A stretch of 64,000 bases of DNA. Source: an uncultured Lachnospiraceae bacterium (GTDB lineage Bacteria > Bacillota > Clostridia > Lachnospirales > Lachnospiraceae). Below, piece after piece: positions 25,796 to 34,511 of this stretch (its first letter is position 1; each line of letters starts with the position of its first letter). The notes under the pieces were generated by a model. That model was not told where the DNA came from and made no database searches. It saw only the letters and a program-made list of their open reading frames with translations. Where the stretch lies: contig CADBFZ010000001.1 of the NCBI GenBank assembly GCA_902794095.1, positions 62,001 to 126,000 on the forward strand. Reading direction: 5' to 3'. The translations under genes were made by a program, and so were the position numbers.

Positions 25796-27118
25796 ATGAG
25801 CAGACCTATAGTGGCCGTTGTAGGACGTCCCAATGTGGGTAAATCCACACTTTTTAATGCTCTTGCCGGTGAGAGGATATCAATTGTCAAAGATACTCCC
25901 GGAATCACAAGAGACAGGATTTACGCGGATGTCTCATGGCTGAACTACAACTTTATATTGATTGATACCGGCGGAATCGAACCCGAATCCAAGGACCTTA
26001 TCCTTTCTTCCATGAGGGAGCAGGCTCAGATTGCGATTGACACCGCTGATGTTATTGTATTTGTATGTGATGTTAAAACCGGACTTCAGGATGCTGATGC
26101 GGGTGTTGCCGCTATGCTCAGAAAATCCAAGAAGCCCGTTGTTTTGTGTGTAAACAAGGTTGATTCTTTTGAGAAGCAGCAGGCTGATGTTTTCGAGTTC
26201 TATAATCTCGGAATTGGCGAGCCCTTCCCTGTATCCGCTGTGGGAATGCTGGGATTCGGTGAACTTCTCGATAAGGTAGTCAGTTATTTCCCCGAAGACA
26301 CCGCAGCACCCGAAGAGGAGGATATCCCCAAGGTTGCTGTTATCGGAAAACCCAATACGGGGAAATCATCCCTTATCAACAAGCTTCTGGGTGAAAACAG
26401 ACTTATAGTATCCGATATCGCAGGTACTACCAGAGATGCGGTTGATACCAGGGTTAAATTCGGTGAAAAAGAATACATCTTCATCGATACCGCAGGTCTT
26501 AGAAGGAAGAACAAGATCAAGGACGAACTTGAACACTTCATGATTGTCAGAACTGTCGGTGCTGTTGAAAGAGCTGATATCGCAGTCCTTGTAATAGATG
26601 CCAAAGAAGGTGTAACCGAGCAGGATGCCAAGATTGCAGGTATCGCTCACGACAGAGGTAAGGCGGTAGTAATCGCCGTTAATAAATGGGATGCAGTAGA
26701 AAAAGACGATAAGACCATTTATAAGTTTACCGAAAATGTAAGAAACATTCTCTCATTCATGCCCTATGCCGAGATAGTTTTCATCTCAGCCCTTACGGGC
26801 CAGAGACTCAATAAGTTGTTTGAGACCATTGATATCGTAAGAGAAAGCCAGGACAGAAGAGTCGGAACAGGTGCTCTTAACGAGATACTTGCCGAAGCGG
26901 TTGCAATGCAGCAGCCTCCCAACGATAAGGGAAGATTCCTTAAGCTTTACTACATTACACAGGTTGCAAACAGACCGCCTACGTTCGTTATTTTCGTTAA
27001 CGATAAAGAACTTGCCCATTTTTCATATATCAGATATATCGAAAATCAGGTAAGAGAAACGTTCGGATTCAAAGGCACACCTCTGAAGTTTATAGTCAGA
27101 GAGAGAAATGGGGAGTAA
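25796..27118 (+). CDS. der: Ribosome assembly GTPase Der (EngA)
   Basis: Der is a tandem GTPase needed for 50S assembly. The 440-residue protein has the first G domain (P-loop GRPNVGKST, DTGG), the second (GKPNTGKSS, DTAG, NKWD) and a C-terminal KH-like domain ending in KFIVRERNGE. All motifs are intact. It is followed almost directly by plsY, the usual clostridial order der-plsY-gpsA. Confidence 0.97.
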   Translation: MSRPIVAVVGRPNVGKSTLFNALAGERISIVKDTPGITRDRIYADVSWLNYNFILIDTGGIEPESKDLILSSMREQAQIAIDTADVIVFVCDVKTGLQDADAGVAAMLRKSKKPVVLCVNKVDSFEKQQADVFEFYNLGIGEPFPVSAVGMLGFGELLDKVVSYFPEDTAAPEEEDIPKVAVIGKPNTGKSSLINKLLGENRLIVSDIAGTTRDAVDTRVKFGEKEYIFIDTAGLRRKNKIKDELEHFMIVRTVGAVERADIAVLVIDAKEGVTEQDAKIAGIAHDRGKAVVIAVNKWDAVEKDDKTIYKFTENVRNILSFMPYAEIVFISALTGQRLNKLFETIDIVRESQDRRVGTGALNEILAEAVAMQQPPNDKGRFLKLYYITQVANRPPTFVIFVNDKELAHFSYIRYIENQVRETFGFKGTPLKFIVRERNGE

Positions 27119-27119
27119 T

Positions 27120-27803
27120 ATGGCCAGGTTATGGTGTTTTTTGATTGGATATGCATTCGGTCTTATCCAGACTGCATTTATAGTCGGTAAGCACAAGGGC
27201 ATTGATATCAGAAATTACGGAAGCGGTAATGCCGGAACTACTAATGCATTACGTGTACTCGGTAAGAAATACGGACTTATCGTTTTTGCCGGAGATATGC
27301 TTAAGGCAATGGCTACATCTCTCATTATCAGATTTACATTCGGTCAGATGTATCCCGATATGAAGTATCTTCTTTTACTCTGGGGCGGTGCCGGATGCGT
27401 TCTTTCCCATGATTTTCCTTTTTACATGCACTTTAAGGGCGGTAAAGGAATTGCGGCAACCGGCGGAACAATACTTTGCTATCACTTTTCGTTCTTTTTT
27501 ACCGGACTTGCGTATTTCTTCGTTCCCTTTTTCTTAACACACTATGTAAGCCTGGGATCCCTTATCCTGTATGCGGGTTTTGTAATTCAGCTTATCGTAT
27601 CCGGTCAGTTCCATCCCTTCGGAATATTTGCTGAGATTCCTCAGGCTTATCTGAACGAAATGTATATCATAGCAATCTGTCTAATGGCACTTGCTTATTG
27701 GCAGCACAAAGCCAACATCTTAAGACTTATCAAAGGTGAGGAGAGAAAGACCTATCTTGGTAAAAAGAGTTCGGAAAATCTTTCTGTAACCGAAAACAAG
27801 TAA
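27120..27803 (+). CDS. plsY: Glycerol-3-phosphate acyltransferase PlsY
   Basis: PlsY moves the acyl group from acyl-phosphate (made by PlsX, 1219-2235) to glycerol 3-phosphate in the membrane. The 227-residue protein has several membrane helices and the family motifs GSGNAGTTNALRVLG and GGKGIAATGG. I chose the ATG at 27120 after GGGGAG; an ATG 12 bases earlier lies inside that site. It is next to gpsA, which supplies glycerol 3-phosphate. Confidence 0.96.
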   Translation: MARLWCFLIGYAFGLIQTAFIVGKHKGIDIRNYGSGNAGTTNALRVLGKKYGLIVFAGDMLKAMATSLIIRFTFGQMYPDMKYLLLLWGGAGCVLSHDFPFYMHFKGGKGIAATGGTILCYHFSFFFTGLAYFFVPFFLTHYVSLGSLILYAGFVIQLIVSGQFHPFGIFAEIPQAYLNEMYIIAICLMALAYWQHKANILRLIKGEERKTYLGKKSSENLSVTENK

Positions 27804-27825
27804 AAATTTCTGTGAGGTATTTGAT

Positions 27826-28830
27826 ATGGCAAAGATTTCTGTTCTTGGCGGTGGTACTTGGGCAATCGGACTTACTATTCAGCTTGCTACTGCAGGTCAT
27901 GACGTAACGGTTTGGTCCGCACTTGAATCCGAGATTGAGATGCTTTCATCCACGCATGCACATGTAAATCTCCCCGGAGCTACCATCCCCGAATCGGTCA
28001 AATACACTCTCGATGATAAAGAAGCCGTTACGGATAAAGATATCCTTGTAATGGCAGTCGCAAGTTCTTTCACCAGAAAAACAGCTAAGAGAATAGCTCC
28101 TTTGGTTAAGCAGGGTCAGATAATCGTTGACGTAGCCAAGGGAATTGAAGAAGGAACTCTCAAGACTCTTTCGGAACAGATAGAGGATGAGATTCCGGGA
28201 GCAAAAGTAGTAGCATTGTCGGGACCTACTCATGCAGAGGAAGTCAGCAGATTTATGCCCACCACCATTGTTGCTTCATCACCGGATAAGGAAATTGCAA
28301 AGTACATTCAGGACATCTTCATGACGGACACCCTGAGAGTTTATACCAGCTCCGATATTAAAGGAGTTGAGCTTGGAGGATCTCTTAAAAATGTCGTTGC
28401 TTTGGCCGCAGGTATCGCTGACGGACTCGGCTACGGAGATAATGCAAAGGCAGCAATCATTACCAGAGGTATTGCCGAGATTTCAAGACTCGGAGTAAAG
28501 ATGGGATGCAGACCCGAAACCTTCAGCGGACTTACAGGCATGGGCGACTTAATAGTAACCTGTGCCAGCATGCATTCCAGAAACAGAAGATGCGGTATTT
28601 TACTCGGTCAGGGCAAGAGCCTTGAGGAAGCTCAGAAAGAAGTCGGAATGGTAGTTGAGGGAATTTACTCAGCCAAGGCTGCCATCGAACTCGGTAAGAA
28701 ATACGAAGTGTCACTTCCCATCATTGAACAGGTTAATCTGATTTTATTCGAAGGAAAAGATGCAGGTACGGCCGTTAAGGAATTAATGCTTAGGGAAAAG
28801 AAGGATGAAGTATCCGATACTCAGTGGTGA
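27826..28830 (+). CDS. gpsA: NAD(P)-dependent glycerol-3-phosphate dehydrogenase
   Basis: GpsA reduces dihydroxyacetone phosphate to glycerol 3-phosphate, the PlsY substrate. The 334-residue protein has the Rossmann loop GGGTWAIGL at 8-16 (an Ala follows the Trp where Gly is usual), catalytic Lys in GSLKNVVALAAG, and the C-terminal helical domain with GLTGMGDLIVTC. The end overlaps the next gene by 26 bases, so the signalling cluster downstream may be read from this operon. Confidence 0.96.
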   Translation: MAKISVLGGGTWAIGLTIQLATAGHDVTVWSALESEIEMLSSTHAHVNLPGATIPESVKYTLDDKEAVTDKDILVMAVASSFTRKTAKRIAPLVKQGQIIVDVAKGIEEGTLKTLSEQIEDEIPGAKVVALSGPTHAEEVSRFMPTTIVASSPDKEIAKYIQDIFMTDTLRVYTSSDIKGVELGGSLKNVVALAAGIADGLGYGDNAKAAIITRGIAEISRLGVKMGCRPETFSGLTGMGDLIVTCASMHSRNRRCGILLGQGKSLEEAQKEVGMVVEGIYSAKAAIELGKKYEVSLPIIEQVNLILFEGKDAGTAVKELMLREKKDEVSDTQW

Positions 28831-30274
28831 TTATTCCGTATACATCATAATACTGTCGGTCTTTTTACTGATTGCGGTTAACTTATTGATCGCGTCATGC
28901 TACATCTTTGTCAAATACAAGAATAAATATATGGCTGCTCTGACCAAATCACGCGAGGAAGTCGGAATAGCCGTAGAAAATAAAAATCTGGTTTTATCCA
29001 ATGTTTCCCGTCTTATCAGAAATCAGATGATCCGTGTTGTGGGAATGAATGAACTTATTTTCCGCGAAAGTACGGATAATGTTACCAGAGAAAGAACTTC
29101 TGAGATCAGAAGTTCCGTTGATGATATCCTTGCCCTCATGCAGGGGGTACAGGATTATTCTCTTCTTGAAAGAAATCTTTTTGATATGGTCACGGAGGAA
29201 TTCGATCTTGCTTCACTTATTATCGATTCCGTAACCTCAACAGCACCTCTTTTCAGGTCCAATGACCTTGTTCTTGATCTGTCAGTTGATAAAGATCTTC
29301 CCAGGAAAATTACAGGAGACACATATAAACTCAGAAGAAGCATTATCTATCTGCTTTCTTTTGCATGCAAGAAAAACAAAGATGGATCACTTAAGCTTGC
29401 GGTTTATCTTGATGATTCGTCCGAGGGAAGATGCGATATAACTTTTAAACTTCATGCCACAAGTCTTGATATAAATTTTGAGAACATAGAATATCTTCTT
29501 ACACATGAAGAAGCCGCTAACGATATGATCTTTTCCCACAGCGAGCTTGATCTTCTTGATCTTTATCTAACTCAGAAATATTTGAGTATCATCGGTTCTG
29601 TACTTGAGATAAGAAATCCCGAAAATGATGCATATGATATTACGTTCAGCATTAATTCGAAAATAATAGATGATACTGTTATCGGAGATATCAGAAATGC
29701 TTACAGAGCCCGTAATGTTCGTCGTACCGATACGAGTATGAAGTTTATAGCTCAGGATGCAAGGATTTTGTTTATTGATGAGAAGGAGACTTCGATTGCT
29801 TATGTCGGAGAACTTCTTCAAAATACCGGCATCTTCATGGATCATGCAAGTGATGCTACAGAAGCTGCGACCAAACTGGCCAAGAATGATTATGATCTTC
29901 TCATGTTACATGATTCCATAAAGGGAGATGACGGAAAATATCTCATCGATAAAATAAAGGGCGGTGAATTCGGAATGGCCAATTCAAGAATCCCGAGTAT
30001 TGCCGTCACTTCGGATATCAGAACTTCTCTATCCGAAACACAAAGCCATATGAAATTTGATACATATATTCTTAATCCCATCGATCCTGAAGAACTGGAG
30101 AAGATCCTGATAGAATATATGCCTTCTTCAAAGATGGAAATTATAGCCGATTACGGATTGTTCCCGGGTATCCGAAGTGCTGAGGATATTAGGAAATATG
30201 CTGAAGGATATGAAGATCTCTACGAAAATGCAGTAAAGATATATAAAAGATCCAAAGCATACAAAGAAAAGTAA
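28805..30274 (+). CDS. Degenerate membrane histidine kinase/receiver (pseudokinase)
   Basis: The 489-residue protein has one N-terminal helix (about 12-36), a HisKA-like region, an ATPase-like region and a receiver-like domain, all without their key residues. The phospho-His site reads NVSRLIRN, with R69 where NxSHEIRT is usual. The N-box Asn is replaced by F186 in YLLSFACKK, and no clear G1/G2 boxes remain. In the receiver, the acidic pair is D325/E326 but the phospho-acceptor is H369 (YDLLMLHDS) and the Lys is N424. The fold is probably kept and catalysis lost. The next gene encodes a hybrid protein lacking an ATPase domain. Confidence 0.8.
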   Translation: MKYPILSGDYSVYIIILSVFLLIAVNLLIASCYIFVKYKNKYMAALTKSREEVGIAVENKNLVLSNVSRLIRNQMIRVVGMNELIFRESTDNVTRERTSEIRSSVDDILALMQGVQDYSLLERNLFDMVTEEFDLASLIIDSVTSTAPLFRSNDLVLDLSVDKDLPRKITGDTYKLRRSIIYLLSFACKKNKDGSLKLAVYLDDSSEGRCDITFKLHATSLDINFENIEYLLTHEEAANDMIFSHSELDLLDLYLTQKYLSIIGSVLEIRNPENDAYDITFSINSKIIDDTVIGDIRNAYRARNVRRTDTSMKFIAQDARILFIDEKETSIAYVGELLQNTGIFMDHASDATEAATKLAKNDYDLLMLHDSIKGDDGKYLIDKIKGGEFGMANSRIPSIAVTSDIRTSLSETQSHMKFDTYILNPIDPEELEKILIEYMPSSKMEIIADYGLFPGIRSAEDIRKYAEGYEDLYENAVKIYKRSKAYKEK

Positions 30275-30300
30275 CTGTTAATTCTAAGCGGAGGATGTGA

Positions 30301-32916
30301 ATGCTTCTTCAGCTTGATTACAATATATATTTCGAACTGGCGACACTACCTGTTGATCTGATAGTGCTTTTCTTTGTGCTGGGCAATTACAAGAACGAAG
30401 AGGAGGCAAATTTCAGGTTTAAGATCTTTGCATCTTTTGTTACCGTAGGATGCGTTCTTGATATTGTCACTGCAATCATCTGCAGTATGGAACCCATTCC
30501 CAACTGGTTCAGGATGTTCTTCTATACTTATGTCAATTTCTTGTCCGTATGTGCGGGTATGGCTTATTACCTCTATATGTGCGCCTTTTCAAAATTTACT
30601 CAGCGAAAAGGATTGCTCATACTCAGCTATATCGTAAATTCGATTTATTTAATTCTTCTGTTCATTAATATCTTTACGGGAATTGCATACTCCTATGATG
30701 AAGCGGGAGATGCAGTTCATGGACCGCTTTTTGTTATCGTAGTATATATGGTTCCCTTGTTCTATGTAATTATGGGTACCTTTGTTGTCTTTTGGCAGAA
30801 GAAGAAATTTACAAAGGTTCAGAGAATATTTATAACTGCAGGACTCCTTGAGATTCTTGCTATTTTCCTGTTTCAGTCCGGTAGAAACGAAAGCACTCTG
30901 ATGATCTATTACATCGGTTCCGTTGGTATGCTTATTCTGTTTCTTACCCTTGAAACTCCGGATCACCTAAGGCTTTTGAAAACCGTTGATGAACTTGAGG
31001 AAGCCAGAACAGGTGAAAAGAATGCGCTGGATAAGATCAAAGCATCCGATGAGACAAACAGCAGACTTTTGGTTCATCTGTCCCATGAGATGAAAACTCC
31101 CGTAAATGCCATTCTCGGATACAGCGAAGCCATTATGAAGTCCGACGTATCCGATGATGTAAAAGAAAATGCAACCAATGTATTTAAGGGAGCTAAGAGG
31201 CTTAATCAGTTTATGGATGAACTTACCGATTATGCCTCGGATCGAAATCGTCTCTCCGATACCATGATGCCCTATTATGCGGAATACGATAAGACCGGAA
31301 GAGAGCTTTACGGGGAACTCAGACCGTCAGATATTAAAGCTGTTGCCAAAAGCTTACACGAAAACAGAAGGTATAATTTCAGACGTGACTCGGCTCAGTA
31401 CAAGATACTTTGCGTGGATGATAATGAACTGAATATCGATCTTCTGGTAAGAATAGTTAAGTCATTCGGATTTGCGGTGGATTCTGCCGTTAACGGTAAG
31501 GATGCCATTGAACTGGTCAAAAAGAATTCATACGATCTTATATTCATGGATCATATGATGCCTATCATAGACGGTGTTGAAGCCATGCATATTATGAGGG
31601 ATGAAGGGTTATGCGACCTTACTCCCATTATTGTGGTTACGGCAAATGCCGTCAGAGGGGAAAAAGAGAAGTATTTGAAAGAGGGATTTGATTCGTATAT
31701 CCCGAAGCCTTTTTCCAACGGTTCTATTTTACGAGTAATCGGTAAATTCCTTCCTATCGCTACCATGGATACGCTGGTTAAGGTAAATGATAAAGCGGGT
31801 ATTTCCAGATTTATGCTCGCTTCCACTTTTTCAAGACCTCTTGTATGCCCTTTGGCCAGATTTTTGATTTCGGGCACAGATTCTGATAATATAAACAGAA
31901 TTGCAAGACTTTTTTCCACTACCATGGGAAAAGTCGATATTGTATATGACGGTGACGAATGTATCAGTCATATTTCTGAGAATGAGTATGATATCATATT
32001 CGTTGAAGACGGTATGAGTGATTCATCCGGCAGGCTTCTTAAGACCTATATCTGGAACTATGTTAATGTTCCGAGTATTCTCATAACCGATATCTCTAAG
32101 GCTCATGATCCTTCCGTTATTTATGAGAGTTACACGGATTATGTGGATCTGAATGTCGGACCTGAGACAATTGATGCAATCCTTTTACTGTATCTTCCCA
32201 AGAGCAAAGTAGGAGTTATAGGCTCCGAACAGGCTATGAATGAAGATACAGCAGAAAAAGGTGCGGTCGAAAACATCGTTACCGTATCCGATTCGGTCAA
32301 TATGTCAGCACCTGTTGAAGAAGAGGTTCAGATTCCCGAAGAGATACGTAATATACCGGGTCTTGATGTAGAACTCGGTATTGAAAATTGCGGATCCGAA
32401 GAAGGACTTCTCAGGGCTTTGGATATTTTTGCGGGAAATGCCAATATCAAAGCTGATGAGATAGAAGATTTTTACAGGTCAGACAGTATTGAAGATTACA
32501 CCATACGTGTTCATGCCCTTAAGAGTTCTGCAAGGATTATAGGAGCTGTGAATCTGTCCGAAAAAGCAAGGCTTCTTGAAGAATCGGGTAAGAATAAGGA
32601 CAGAGAATATATAACCGCACACACATTTGAGACTGTAGAAGAGTTCAGAAATCTCGGAAATATCTTAAAGGCTGCTTTTGAAGATAAGAATGATGATGCA
32701 AAAGAAATCATTTCTCCGGAGAAACTTAAGGATGCCTACAGTACTATATATGAACTTGCGTTAATGATGGATTACGACAGTTTGGAGCTGATATTTGAAT
32801 CGCTTAAATCGTATTCTTTTGAAGAGAAAGACCGTAACAAACTCGCTGCGATTAAGGCCGCCATGGATGAACTGAACTGGGAAGGCGTACTTGCGGCTGT
32901 TAAGGAGTCATTATGA
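30301..32916 (+). CDS. 7TM hybrid phosphorelay protein without an ATPase domain (HisKA-REC-REC-HPt)
   Basis: The 871-residue protein has about seven N-terminal helices (to residue 216), then HisKA with H262 in HLSHEMKTPVNAILG. Only about 55 residues separate HisKA from the next domain, so no ATPase domain fits. Receiver 1 (about 366-485) is intact: D373/D374, D417, T447, K469. Receiver 2 (about 512-632) is degenerate, with Glu E569 at the phospho-acceptor. An HPt domain follows with H738 in HALKSSAR, then about 70 helical residues. RBS GGAGG is strong. It cannot phosphorylate itself unless a partner supplies the ATPase. Confidence 0.85.
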   Translation: MLLQLDYNIYFELATLPVDLIVLFFVLGNYKNEEEANFRFKIFASFVTVGCVLDIVTAIICSMEPIPNWFRMFFYTYVNFLSVCAGMAYYLYMCAFSKFTQRKGLLILSYIVNSIYLILLFINIFTGIAYSYDEAGDAVHGPLFVIVVYMVPLFYVIMGTFVVFWQKKKFTKVQRIFITAGLLEILAIFLFQSGRNESTLMIYYIGSVGMLILFLTLETPDHLRLLKTVDELEEARTGEKNALDKIKASDETNSRLLVHLSHEMKTPVNAILGYSEAIMKSDVSDDVKENATNVFKGAKRLNQFMDELTDYASDRNRLSDTMMPYYAEYDKTGRELYGELRPSDIKAVAKSLHENRRYNFRRDSAQYKILCVDDNELNIDLLVRIVKSFGFAVDSAVNGKDAIELVKKNSYDLIFMDHMMPIIDGVEAMHIMRDEGLCDLTPIIVVTANAVRGEKEKYLKEGFDSYIPKPFSNGSILRVIGKFLPIATMDTLVKVNDKAGISRFMLASTFSRPLVCPLARFLISGTDSDNINRIARLFSTTMGKVDIVYDGDECISHISENEYDIIFVEDGMSDSSGRLLKTYIWNYVNVPSILITDISKAHDPSVIYESYTDYVDLNVGPETIDAILLLYLPKSKVGVIGSEQAMNEDTAEKGAVENIVTVSDSVNMSAPVEEEVQIPEEIRNIPGLDVELGIENCGSEEGLLRALDIFAGNANIKADEIEDFYRSDSIEDYTIRVHALKSSARIIGAVNLSEKARLLEESGKNKDREYITAHTFETVEEFRNLGNILKAAFEDKNDDAKEIISPEKLKDAYSTIYELALMMDYDSLELIFESLKSYSFEEKDRNKLAAIKAAMDELNWEGVLAAVKESL

Positions 32917-33674
32917 CGGATTCCGTTCTGATAATAAGTAAAGTTGATAGTTTTATGGTCAATGCGATCAAGGTTAAACTTGAATCGTCGGGATTTGTGT
33001 GTGCTTTTGTATCCACCGATTCGCCCAATATCAACAAAAGCATTGACGATAAGAGAGTCATCGTTTTGTACGTGGATGATTCCATATTTGAAAAGCCTGA
33101 TCTCTTAATATATCTGAAGGATAAATGTAACGATGATGACAAGAAGCTTATACTCATCGGTTCGCCTTCAGAGTTTACGGGAATATCGAATTACATATCC
33201 GATAATTTCCTGGCAGGAAAGCTTGAAAGACCCTTTGATATCAATGAACTTATTACCATACTCATCGGACTTCAATCAACGACCGTAAATGATGATGATA
33301 AAAAGAGCATTCTTATCGTAGATGATGATGCGACCTATTTAAGAACTGTACGTGATTGGCTCAAAGACACTTATAAAGTTTATATGGCCAATTCCGGAAT
33401 CCAGGCACTAACCTGGCTTGCCAAAAACCATGCCGATCTGATCCTGCTGGATTATATGATGCCTGTTACAACGGGCAAGGAAATTCTCGAGATGCTTAGG
33501 AGCGAGGATTTTTCCAAGGATATTCCTGTAATATTCCTCACCGGCAAATCCGATATGGAAACGGTCAAATCGGTTATGCATCTTAAACCTGAAGGATATC
33601 TTCTGAAATCAATCAATATGGCTGTGCTCAGAAGTGAACTTGAAAAATTTTTTAACGGAGAAAATCTGACATGA
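32913..33674 (+). CDS. Tandem receiver protein, second domain intact
   Basis: The 253-residue cytoplasmic protein has two receiver folds and no output domain. The first (about 3-120) lacks the acidic pair and the Lys and has a DD near 55-56. The second (about 132-250) is complete: D137/D138, D180 in LLDYMMP, T210 and K232. The HPt of the preceding gene is an obvious candidate phosphodonor. The gene overlaps both neighbours by four bases. The acting partner may be the AAA+/VWA pair downstream; this is inference. Confidence 0.88.
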   Translation: MTDSVLIISKVDSFMVNAIKVKLESSGFVCAFVSTDSPNINKSIDDKRVIVLYVDDSIFEKPDLLIYLKDKCNDDDKKLILIGSPSEFTGISNYISDNFLAGKLERPFDINELITILIGLQSTTVNDDDKKSILIVDDDATYLRTVRDWLKDTYKVYMANSGIQALTWLAKNHADLILLDYMMPVTTGKEILEMLRSEDFSKDIPVIFLTGKSDMETVKSVMHLKPEGYLLKSINMAVLRSELEKFFNGENLT

Positions 33675-34480
33675 ACAAATTCGACGGAACAAAAGGATAT
33701 GTAGCAAGTCCCGAACTTATGGACTCGGTTAATATTGCAATAGCTCTTCAGAAGCCCCTTCTTGTAAAAGGAGAACCCGGCACCGGTAAGACCATGCTTG
33801 CACAGTCCGTTGCCGATGCGCTCGGAAAGAAGCTTATCATCTGGAATATCAAGTCCACCACAAAAGCTCAGGACGGTCTTTATATGTACGATACCATTCA
33901 GAGACTTTATGACGGACAGTTCGGCGAAGGCGGAGTTGATGATATTGCTCATTACATTAAGCTCGGAAAGCTGGGTGAAGCTTTTGAGTCCGATGAGCAG
34001 GTTGTACTTCTTATAGACGAGATCGATAAAGCAGATCTTGAGTTCCCCAACGACCTTCTCTGGGAGCTTGATCAGATGGAGTTTTATATTAACGAGACTA
34101 AGAGAACCGTTAAAGCTAAGACAAGACCCATCGTAATCATCACTTCAAATGCAGAGAAGGAACTTCCCGATGCGTTCTTAAGAAGATGTATTTTCCACTA
34201 TATCGAGTTCCCCGGAAGAGAACTCATGAGTGAGATAGTTAAGGTTCATTTCCCTGATGTTGAGGAGAATCTTCTTAACGAGGCAATGGATGTGTTCTAT
34301 CAGATTCGTGATATAAGAGACATTCGTAAGAAGCCTTCAACATCCGAGCTCATTGACTGGATCAATGCACTTCAGATCGGGGGAATTCCTTACGGTCAGA
34401 TTAAGGCTAAGCTTCCTTTCATCGGAGTTGTGGTTAAGAAAGATGAGGATATGGATCTGGCCACTCACCAGAACTTTTAA
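33671..34480 (+). CDS. MoxR-family AAA+ ATPase
   Basis: The 269-residue ATPase has Walker A GEPGTGKT at 34-41, Walker B LLIDEID at about 113-119, sensor-1 TSN at 158-160 and arginines at 171-172. MoxR ATPases act with VWA proteins as chaperones or remodelling machines, and a VWA gene follows. The start overlaps the receiver gene by four bases, which couples it to the signalling genes. The client is unknown. Confidence 0.94.
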   Translation: MNKFDGTKGYVASPELMDSVNIAIALQKPLLVKGEPGTGKTMLAQSVADALGKKLIIWNIKSTTKAQDGLYMYDTIQRLYDGQFGEGGVDDIAHYIKLGKLGEAFESDEQVVLLIDEIDKADLEFPNDLLWELDQMEFYINETKRTVKAKTRPIVIITSNAEKELPDAFLRRCIFHYIEFPGRELMSEIVKVHFPDVEENLLNEAMDVFYQIRDIRDIRKKPSTSELIDWINALQIGGIPYGQIKAKLPFIGVVVKKDEDMDLATHQNF

Positions 34481-34511
34481 AACTTTTAAGCATCTTTACT
34501 TTTTATAAATT

